A DNA stretch of 64,000 bases, from assembly GCF_009733595.1 (NCBI RefSeq), contig NZ_WOFH01000023.1, positions 30,671 through 94,670 on the forward strand, in the 5' to 3' direction. The stretch's first letter is position 1. Each line of letters starts with the position of its first letter. The DNA comes from Actinomadura litoris (GTDB lineage Bacteria; Actinomycetota; Actinomycetes; Streptosporangiales; Streptosporangiaceae). Position numbers and translations under genes: made by a program. Positions 58,046 through 64,000 of this stretch are shown piece after piece. Under the pieces are notes generated by a model. That model saw only the letters and a list, made by a program, of their open reading frames with translations. It was not told the DNA's origin and made no database searches.

Positions 58046-58601
58046 CGGATACATGTTCGGACGGGGTCCGATCGAGCTGAACGCCGGGCAGCGCAGACAG
58101 GCGCTCACCGTGCACAACACCGGTGACCGGGCCGTGCAGATCGGCTCGCACTTCCATTTCTTCGAGGTCAACCGGGCGCTGGGCTTCGACCGGGAGAAGG
58201 CGTTCGGGATGCGGCTGGACATCCCGGCGGGCACCGCCGTCCGGTTCGAGGCGGGCGACACCAAGGAGGTGCGCCTGGTCGAATACGGCGGCGGCATGCG
58301 CATCGTCGGTTTCGGCGGCCTGCTGGACGGCAGCATCCGCTCGTCCGCCGCGAAGAAACGAGCCCTTACCAGAATGCGGGAACGGGGATATCTGGACGAG
58401 CCCGAGCCGGAGAAGAGCCGCGCGGGGACAGGGAGGCACGTCGCGAAGAGCAGCGAGCGGAAGCCGACCGAGCGGAAGAGCGCAGCGCGGAAGACCACGG
58501 CGCGGAGGACGACCGCGCGGAAGACGACGAGGACCGCCGCCAAGAGCGCGCCGCGGAGGGCGGGCTCGCGGGCCGCCGCGTCCCGCTCCAGGAAGGGCTG
58601 A
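58035..58601 (+). CDS. ureB: urease subunit beta with long basic C-terminal tail
   Basis: 188 aa. Residues 1-105 are canonical UreB (IELNAGQRRQALTVHNTGDRAVQIGSHFHFFEVNRAL, FDREKAFGMRLDIPAGTAVRFEAGD, VRLVEYGG). After RMRERGYLDEPEPE comes a tail of about 63 residues almost entirely Lys, Arg, Ala, Thr and Ser (SAARKTTARRTTARKTTRTA), like histone H1 or mycobacterial HupB tails. Usual UreB is about 100-125 aa. ATG 58035 overlaps the CbiX-like gene; ureC starts 4 bases after the stop, so the tail is in frame and not a sequencing artefact of the end. Its purpose is unknown. Confidence 0.95.
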   Translation: MAHDGYMFGRGPIELNAGQRRQALTVHNTGDRAVQIGSHFHFFEVNRALGFDREKAFGMRLDIPAGTAVRFEAGDTKEVRLVEYGGGMRIVGFGGLLDGSIRSSAAKKRALTRMRERGYLDEPEPEKSRAGTGRHVAKSSERKPTERKSAARKTTARRTTARKTTRTAAKSAPRRAGSRAAASRSRKG

Positions 58602-58605
58602 CGCC

Positions 58606-60330
58606 ATGACGACGATCTCTCGCGAGCGGTACGCGAGCATGTACGGCCCGACCGTGGGCGACCGCTTCCACCTGGGGGACACCAACCTTGTGGTCGAGGT
58701 GGAGAAGGACCACACCGAGGGCCACTACGGCGACGAGTCCCAGTACGGGGGCGGGAAGACGGCCAGGGACGGCATGTCGTCCGACCCGGCCTCGCGCAAC
58801 ACCACGATCGCGCTGGACACGGTGATCACCAACGTGGTCGTCATCGACCCGGTGCTCGGCGTCGTCAAGGGCGACATCGGGATCAAGGACGGCCGGATCG
58901 CGGGGATCGGCAAGTCCGGCAACCCGCACACCCAGAACGGGGTGGACCGGCGGCTGATCATCGGCGTCGGCACCGAGGTGATCTCCGGGGAGAACCTCGT
59001 CGCGACCGCCGGGGCGATCGACACCCACGTCCACTTCATCTCGCCGCGGCAGGCGCAGGACGCGCTCAGCAACGGGGTCACGACCCTGGTCGGCGGCGGG
59101 ACCGGCCCCGCCGACGGCACGCGCGGCACCACCTGCACGCCGGGCCCGTGGAACATCGCCCGGATCCTCCAGGCCTACGAGGAGATCCCGATCAACGTCG
59201 CGGTCTACGGGAAGGGCAACAACAGCCTGCCGGGCTCGCTGGACGAGCAGGTCCGCGCGGGCGCCGCCGGGCTGAAGGTGCACGAGGACTGGGGCTCGAC
59301 CCCGTCCGCGATCGACTGCGCGCTGCGCGTCGCCGACGACCACGACGTCCAGATCGCCCTCCACACCGACACGCTCAACGAGGCCGGGTTCGTGGAGGAC
59401 ACGATCGACGCGATCGACGGCCGCGCGATCCACACCTACCACTCCGAGGGCGCGGGCGGCGGGCACGCGCCCGACATCCTGCGGATCACCTCGGAGCCGA
59501 ACGCGCTGCCCGCCTCGACGAACCCGACGCTGCCCTACACGGTGAACTCGACCGACGAGCTGCTCGACATGACCATGGTCTGCCACCACCTCAGCTACGA
59601 CGTCCCCGAGGACCTGTCGTTCGCCGAGAGCCGCGTCCGGGCGGAGACCATCTCGGCCGAGACGGTCCTGCACGACCTCGGCGTCATCAGCATGATCGGC
59701 TCGGACTCCCAGGCGATGGGGCGGATCGGCGAGTCGTTCACCCGCGCGTTCCAGGTCGCCCACCACTGCAAGGACCAGCGCGGGCCGCTGCCCGAGGACT
59801 CCTCCCGCAGCGACAACCACCGCGTCCTGCGCTACCTCGCGAAGCTGACCATCAACCCGGCCCGCACCAGCGGGATGGCCGACGTGATCGGCTCGCTGGA
59901 GGACGGCAAGCTCGCCGACATCGTGCTGTGGCAGATCCACTCCTTCGCCGCGAAGCCGTTCATGGTCGTCAAGGGCGGGCTGATCAGCTGGGCGCAGATG
60001 GGCGACCCGAACGCCTCGCTGCCCACCCCGCAGCCGGTGTACCTGCGGCCGTCCTTCGGCGGCTTCGGCGAGGCGCTGCGCAAGACCTGCGTGACGTTCA
60101 TGTCGGACGCCTCGATCTCCGCCGGCGTTCCCGAGCGGCTCGGGCTGCGGCGGCTGGTCCGCCCCGTCCGGCAGTGCCGGAGCGTGGACAAGCGGCACAT
60201 GCTCCACAACTCGACCCTCGCCGAGATCGGGGTGGACCCGGAAACCTACCGGGTCACGGTGGACGGCGAGCCAGTCTCCATCGCGCCGGCGCGCTCGCTG
60301 CCGCTGTCCCGGCTGTTCTTCATCGCATGA
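58606..60330 (+). CDS. ureC: urease subunit alpha
   Basis: 574 aa, normal length. Nickel ligands and active-site residues are intact: His141 and His143 in DTHVHFI, the carbamylated Lys224 in GLKVHEDWG, HTDTLNEAGF, HTYHSEGAGGGHAPD, the mobile flap MVCHHLSYDVPEDLSFAESR (Cys/His) and the Asp ligand in GSDSQAMGR. Catalyses urea hydrolysis to ammonia and carbamate. ATG 58606, 4 bases after ureB. Its stop overlaps ureF (ATGA). Confidence 0.98.
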   Translation: MTTISRERYASMYGPTVGDRFHLGDTNLVVEVEKDHTEGHYGDESQYGGGKTARDGMSSDPASRNTTIALDTVITNVVVIDPVLGVVKGDIGIKDGRIAGIGKSGNPHTQNGVDRRLIIGVGTEVISGENLVATAGAIDTHVHFISPRQAQDALSNGVTTLVGGGTGPADGTRGTTCTPGPWNIARILQAYEEIPINVAVYGKGNNSLPGSLDEQVRAGAAGLKVHEDWGSTPSAIDCALRVADDHDVQIALHTDTLNEAGFVEDTIDAIDGRAIHTYHSEGAGGGHAPDILRITSEPNALPASTNPTLPYTVNSTDELLDMTMVCHHLSYDVPEDLSFAESRVRAETISAETVLHDLGVISMIGSDSQAMGRIGESFTRAFQVAHHCKDQRGPLPEDSSRSDNHRVLRYLAKLTINPARTSGMADVIGSLEDGKLADIVLWQIHSFAAKPFMVVKGGLISWAQMGDPNASLPTPQPVYLRPSFGGFGEALRKTCVTFMSDASISAGVPERLGLRRLVRPVRQCRSVDKRHMLHNSTLAEIGVDPETYRVTVDGEPVSIAPARSLPLSRLFFIA

Positions 60331-61037
60331 CCGGCGGGCCGCCGGGGTCCGCGGGCCTGGAGGCGCTGCTGGCGCAGTTCCAGCTCACCGACTCCGGCTT
60401 CCCCAGCGGCCTCTACACGCTGTCGCACGGGCTGGAGGGGTTCACCCAGCTCGGCCTGGTGGGGCCGGAGGATCTGCGCGACCTGGTCGTCGACCTGGTG
60501 CGGGCCATGGGCACCGCCGACGCGGCGGCGCTGGTCCTCGCGCACCGGGCCGTCACCGCCGGGGACTACGACCGGCTGGTGGAGACCGACCGCAGGCTGC
60601 ACGCCATCAAGCTCAACCGGGAGCAGCGGACCGCGTCGGCGCGCACCGGCCGGCAGGTCCTGGCGACCGCCGGGCCCGCGTTCGGGTCCGCTCCGGCCGA
60701 GCGGCTGGCCCGGCTCGTGGACGACCGTGTGACGCCCGGCAACCACGCCGTCGTCGTGGGGGCGGTGCACGCGGGGCTGGGGGTGCCCGCCCGGGACGCG
60801 GTGGCCGGGGACCTGTTCGCCTTCGCCGCGAGCTGCGCCGCCGCGCCGGTGCGGCTCGGCCGGATCGACTTCCGCGCGGCGCAGGCGCTGCTGCGCGACG
60901 TCCGGCCGGAGCTCGCGCGGGCGGCGCGCACCGCGCTCGCCGCCCGCGACCCGCGGGACCTGCACGCCTGGACGCCGGTCGCCGACGCCGTCGCGGCCGG
61001 GCACGAGCGGGCACCGGCCCGCCTGTTCATCACCTGA
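60327..61037 (+). CDS. ureF: urease accessory protein UreF
   Basis: 236 aa, all-helical: LAQFQLTDSGFPSGLYTLSHGLEGF (typical DSxFPxGxxxxSxGLE), THHLA-like middle and NHAVVVGAVHAGLGVPARDAV. With UreD and UreG it forms the complex that activates apo-urease, where UreF gates GTPase activity of UreG. Starts within the ureC stop (ATGA); 17 bases precede ureG. Confidence 0.93.
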   Translation: MTGGPPGSAGLEALLAQFQLTDSGFPSGLYTLSHGLEGFTQLGLVGPEDLRDLVVDLVRAMGTADAAALVLAHRAVTAGDYDRLVETDRRLHAIKLNREQRTASARTGRQVLATAGPAFGSAPAERLARLVDDRVTPGNHAVVVGAVHAGLGVPARDAVAGDLFAFAASCAAAPVRLGRIDFRAAQALLRDVRPELARAARTALAARDPRDLHAWTPVADAVAAGHERAPARLFIT

Positions 61038-61054
61038 CCCGAGGAGGGGCACGC

Positions 61055-61690
61055 ATGGAGCCGGAGCACACGTTCAAGATCGGTGTCGGCGGACCGGTGG
61101 GATCGGGCAAGACCGCGCTCATCGAGGCGCTGGTGCCCCTCCTCGTCGCCCGGGGGCACACCCCCGGCGTGATCACCAACGACATCTACACGCAGGAGGA
61201 CGCGGAGCACGTCCGCCGCACGCTCGCCGGGACGCTGGACGCGGACCGCGTCGTCGGCGTCGAGACCGGGGCGTGCCCGCACACCGCCGTCCGCGACGAC
61301 CCGACGATGAACCTCGCCGCGGCGGCGGAACTGCTCGACCGCCATCCCGACATCGACCTGCTGCTGTTCGAGAGCGGCGGCGACAACCTGACGCTCACCT
61401 TCAGCCCGGCGCTCGCCGACGTCTACGTCTTCGTCCTGGACACGGCCGAGGGCGAGAAGATGCCGCGCAAGCGCGGCCCCGGCACCACCGACTCCGACCT
61501 GCTGGTCATCAACAAGATCGACATCGCCCCGTACGTGCGCACCGACCTGGCCGTCATGGAGCGCGACGCCCACGCCGTGCGCGGCGACGGCCCGGTCGTG
61601 CTCACCGACTGCCTCACCGGGACCGGGGTCGCGGACGTCGCCGACTTCGTCCTCGCGCGCCGGGAGGCGATGTGCTCACCGGTCCGCTGA
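61055..61690 (+). CDS. ureG: urease accessory GTPase UreG
   Basis: 211 aa. P-loop GVGGPVGSGKTALIEAL (about 10-26), VITNDIYTQEDAE, the metal-binding VETGACPHTAVRDD (Cys-Pro-His nickel motif) and guanine specificity loop VINKIDIAPYV. It delivers nickel to urease with GTP hydrolysis. AGGAGGGG precedes ATG 61055. Its end overlaps the ureD start by 19 bases. Confidence 0.97.
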   Translation: MEPEHTFKIGVGGPVGSGKTALIEALVPLLVARGHTPGVITNDIYTQEDAEHVRRTLAGTLDADRVVGVETGACPHTAVRDDPTMNLAAAAELLDRHPDIDLLLFESGGDNLTLTFSPALADVYVFVLDTAEGEKMPRKRGPGTTDSDLLVINKIDIAPYVRTDLAVMERDAHAVRGDGPVVLTDCLTGTGVADVADFVLARREAMCSPVR

Positions 61691-62583
61691 CGGGCCCGCC
61701 GCCCGCGGCGGTGGCCGACCACGCCGCCGTCCCCGACACGCTGCCGGTCGGCGCGCCCGGCAAGGCCGGCGTCCTGGAGCTGGGCTTCGGCCTCGCCGAC
61801 GGCCGGACGGAGCTGACCGCCCACTACCAGCGGTCGCCCCTGCACACCACGCGCCCCCTCTACCCCGACCCGGGGCGCCCGGACATGCCGACGGTGATGT
61901 TCATGTCGTCCGGCGGAGGCGTCCTGCAAGGCGACCGCTACCGGATCGGGCTGGACTGCGTGCCCGGGACGTCCGTGCACTTCACGACGCAGACCGCCAC
62001 GCGCCTGTACCGGATGGAGCACGACTACGCCACGCAAACCGTCGACCTGCGCGCGGGGCCCGGCAGCTACGTCGAGTACCTGCCGGCCACCACGATCCCG
62101 TTCGGCGGCTCGCGCTTCTACCAGCGCACGGACGTCACCCTCGCCCCGGACGCGACGGTCGTCCTGGGCGAGAAGCTGATGGCGGGGCGCCTGGCGCGCG
62201 GGGAGCGGCACGCCTACACCGCCTACTGCGCGGACCTGGAGGTCCGGGACCCGGACGGACGGCTCCTGTTCGCGGACCCGGTCCGGCTCGTGCCGGGCGA
62301 GCGCGCCGTGACCGGCCCCGCGTGCATGGGCGGCTTCGGGATCGCGGCGTCGCTCTACGTCGTCACGGCGGCGCGGTCGGGCCTGGAGATCGCCGACACG
62401 ATGCACGAGGCGCTCGCCGGGACGGGGCTGCGCGGCGGGGCGAGCGTCCTGCCCGGCGACCACGGCGCGTGGGCCAGGATGCTCGGCGACCGGTCCCCGG
62501 AGCTGGAGGAGGCGTTCTTCCGGACCTGGGACGCCGTCCGCCGCCTCCTCCTCGGCGTCCCGGCCCCGGACCGGCCCGGATGA
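61672..62583 (+). CDS. ureD: urease accessory protein UreD (UreH)
   Basis: 303 aa, UreD family: LHTTRPLYPDPG, MSSGGGVLQGDRYRIGLDCVPGTSVHFTTQTATRLYRM and YVEYLPATTIPFGGSRFYQRTDVTL are conserved. Scaffold of the activation complex UreDFG with a nickel tunnel. GTG at 61672 is chosen because it lies 5 bases after GGGAGG; it lies within the 3' end of ureG. Stop overlaps the first crcB (ATGA). Confidence 0.93.
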   Translation: MLTGPLTGPPPAAVADHAAVPDTLPVGAPGKAGVLELGFGLADGRTELTAHYQRSPLHTTRPLYPDPGRPDMPTVMFMSSGGGVLQGDRYRIGLDCVPGTSVHFTTQTATRLYRMEHDYATQTVDLRAGPGSYVEYLPATTIPFGGSRFYQRTDVTLAPDATVVLGEKLMAGRLARGERHAYTAYCADLEVRDPDGRLLFADPVRLVPGERAVTGPACMGGFGIAASLYVVTAARSGLEIADTMHEALAGTGLRGGASVLPGDHGAWARMLGDRSPELEEAFFRTWDAVRRLLLGVPAPDRPG

Positions 62584-63074
62584 GGGCCCCGATGTCCGGC
62601 CGCCTCGGCGACCGCGAGCGGGCCGAGGCCGTCGCGCTCCACCCGCACCGGGGCCGGCCGCCCCGCCCCGGCCTGAAACCGCGCGCGATCGCCGAGGTCG
62701 CGATGGGAGGCGCGCTCGGCGCGCTCGCGCGGTACCTGCTCGGCGAGGCGATCCCGACCTCGAAGACCGGCTTCCCCTGGAACACCTTCACCGTCAACGT
62801 CCTCGGCTGCCTCATCATGGGCGTCCTGACCACCTACCTGCTGCGCGGCCGCCCGCACCCGCTGGCACGCCCCTTCGCCGTGACCGGCTACCTGGGCGGC
62901 TTCACGACGTTCTCGCATCTCATCGACGACGTCTACACGCTCGGCGACGACGGCAGGGCGGCCCTCGGCATCGGCTACGCGGCGGTGAGCGTCGTCCTCG
63001 GCTGGGCCGCGATCGTCGCGGGCTTCTCGATCGGGCGGAGGCTGCCGCACCGCGACGCGGGGGAGGAGACCTGA
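62580..63074 (+). CDS. crcB: fluoride channel subunit CrcB/Fluc 1
   Basis: 164 aa with an extra 30-residue N-terminal arm. Four membrane helices with the CrcB signatures GGALGALARYLLG, FPWNTFTVNVLGCLIMG and TGYLGGFTTFSHLIDDV (Asn and Phe-box residues of the fluoride pore, and the Gly-break Na+ site). Fluc channels are dual-topology dimers; here two paralogues are adjacent, as in heterodimeric pairs. Coupled to ureD by ATGA, i.e. in the urease operon. Fluoride is a known urease inhibitor, which may explain the link (inference). No fluoride riboswitch was found. Confidence 0.93.
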   Translation: MRAPMSGRLGDRERAEAVALHPHRGRPPRPGLKPRAIAEVAMGGALGALARYLLGEAIPTSKTGFPWNTFTVNVLGCLIMGVLTTYLLRGRPHPLARPFAVTGYLGGFTTFSHLIDDVYTLGDDGRAALGIGYAAVSVVLGWAAIVAGFSIGRRLPHRDAGEET

Positions 63075-63433
63075 TGGAGGCGCTCCTGGTCCTGGTGGGC
63101 GGCGGGGTGGGCGCGGTGGCCCGCTACGTTCTGGACGGCCTCGTCAAGTCGGCGGCGGGCAAGTCGTTCCCGTGGGGCACGCTCACGGTGAACGTCCTGG
63201 CCGCCGCCGTCCTGGGCGCCCTGCACGGGGCGGGCGCCGGCACCGACGTCGAGGCCCTCATGGGCACCGGCCTCTGCGGCGCGCTGAGCACGTTCAGCAC
63301 ATTCGAACTCGACACCGTCCATTTGTTCCAGAACGGCCACCACACCCGCGCCGCCGTCTACGCCCTAGGGAGCCTCCTGCTGGGCTTCGCCGTCTTCCTC
63401 GCCTTCCACGGCCTCCTCGCCCACCTGACCTGA
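63074..63433 (+). CDS. crcB: fluoride channel subunit CrcB/Fluc 2
   Basis: 119 aa, four membrane helices: GGGVGAVARYVLDG, FPWGTLTVNVLAAAVLG, GTGLCGALSTFSTFELDTV. Second half of the CrcB pair; starts at the last base of the first crcB stop (TGATG overlap). Likely heterodimer partner. Last gene of the operon; 52 bases before the convergent MFS gene. Confidence 0.94.
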   Translation: MEALLVLVGGGVGAVARYVLDGLVKSAAGKSFPWGTLTVNVLAAAVLGALHGAGAGTDVEALMGTGLCGALSTFSTFELDTVHLFQNGHHTRAAVYALGSLLLGFAVFLAFHGLLAHLT

Positions 63434-63485
63434 CCGGCGGGCGAGGCGGCCTACCCCGCGTCCGGGGCGCGGCGTGCGGGCCCGG

Positions 63486-64000
63486 TCAACGCAGGCCCTC
63501 GTGGCCGCGGGCGCTCCAGACCGCCAGCGCGGCCGCCAGGGCGCACGCGCCGCCGAGCCACAGGATCGCCTGGAGGGCGAGCGAGTCGACGATGACGCCG
63601 CCGGTCAGGGCGCCGAGCCCGATCGACAGGTTGAACACCGCCACCCACAGGGCCGAGGCCGCCTCCACGGCCTGCGGCGCGCTCTTGATCATCCAGGTCT
63701 GCAGGCCGACCGACACGCCGCCGAAGGCCAGGCCCCAGGCGATCAGCAGCACGGCCCCGCCGACCGGGCCGCGGCCCAGCAGCAGGTAGAGCGGCATCGC
63801 GGCGGCCAGGGTCAGCGCGATGACCAGCACGGTCCGGCGCGCGTCGCGGGCCAGCGCGGCGCCGGCGGCGAAGTTGCCGATCATGCCCGCCAGGCCGAAG
63901 GCGAACAGCAGGGGGCCGACGAGCCGCTCGTCGATCCCCGACAGCCGCTGGAGCGCCGGGCTCACGAACGTGTAGGCCGAGAAGTGCCCGGTGATGATGA
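63486..64000 (-). CDS. MFS transporter, 5' end beyond the window
   Basis: C-terminal about 171 residues of a major facilitator (arabinose efflux/AraJ-like) protein: IDERLVGPLLFAFGLAGMIGNFAAGAALARDARR (half of the cytoplasmic loop motif), PVGGAVLLIAWGLAFGGVSVGLQTWMIKSAPQAVEAASALWVAVFNLSIGLGALTGG, last helices to the stop at 63486. The reading frame stays open to position 64000 (IITGHFSAYTFVSPAL), so the gene is cut by the window edge, not truncated biologically. Convergent with the urease operon. Confidence 0.88.
   Translation of the reverse strand, partial: IITGHFSAYTFVSPALQRLSGIDERLVGPLLFAFGLAGMIGNFAAGAALARDARRTVLVIALTLAAAMPLYLLLGRGPVGGAVLLIAWGLAFGGVSVGLQTWMIKSAPQAVEAASALWVAVFNLSIGLGALTGGVIVDSLALQAILWLGGACALAAALAVWSARGHEGLR

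Noticed and set aside
62463..62580. Fluoride riboswitch before the crcB genes
   Set aside because: The crcB genes start inside the ureD stop, leaving no leader; no fluoride-aptamer-like pseudoknot was seen.

Overview
The window is very GC-rich, third-position GC-biased chromosomal DNA from an actinomycete, probably a Streptosporangiales/Actinomadura-like organism. That reading rests on an enediyne polyketide synthase cassette, streptogrisin-type and multidomain secreted proteases, many GTG/TTG starts and HxlR/ArsR/MerR/LysR regulators. No transposase, CRISPR array or rRNA operon is visible. The last gene runs off the right edge.

Layout. (1) 0-1.3 kb: AhpD-like and rhodanese genes. (2) 1.4-12.5 kb: a compact enediyne warhead cassette (unbL-unbV-unbU-pksE-TEBC-flavin reductase) with an AraC-type regulator and a methyltransferase. 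It is closed off by a bidirectional terminator, and the usual enediyne tailoring genes are absent. (3) 13.4-17.3 kb: a secreted FG-GAP/ASPIC protein paired with a vanadium-haloperoxidase-type protein. (4) 17.4-26.1 kb: a selenium locus. senA and senB (selenoneine synthase and selenosugar synthase) diverge from senC/selD, whose catalytic residue is an in-frame UGA (selenocysteine) followed by a SECIS-like hairpin. An unassigned four-gene operon (two acyl-CoA-dehydrogenase-fold flavoenzymes, a cytosolic PhnD-like protein, a TusA-like/ferritin-like di-iron fusion) converges on senB.

(5) 26.4-37.9 kb: small regulators, SRPBCC proteins, an MFS exporter, a PhnCDE-type ABC transporter, a VOC protein, a DUF4396 membrane protein and a MerR/deacetylase pair. 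The MFS and VOC genes share a promoter design with a CTT(T/G)CGAAAG palindrome in the spacer; a third copy lies beside the ArsR gene. (6) 38-48 kb: secreted proteases flanking an RNA-repair-like locus: a DraRnl-type RNA ligase, an unrecognised 243-aa protein and, between them, two tandem non-coding RNAs that fold as tRNA mimics in circularly permuted order, as in bacterial Y RNAs (YrlA type). This is the most unusual structure in the window.

(7) 48-52.5 kb: LysR, DHFR-like and GNAT genes, and a cytoplasmic trypsin-like protease fused to a DNA/RNA non-specific endonuclease. (8) 52.7-63.4 kb: a nitrogen island: an Amt-family transporter with the first twin-His replaced by Glu, a KimA-like permease, a urea transporter, and a urease operon ureA-(CbiX-like)-ureB-C-F-G-D followed by two fluoride-channel genes. 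ureE is missing; a CbiX-like protein with a His-rich tail sits in the operon, and UreB carries a long Lys/Arg-rich tail.
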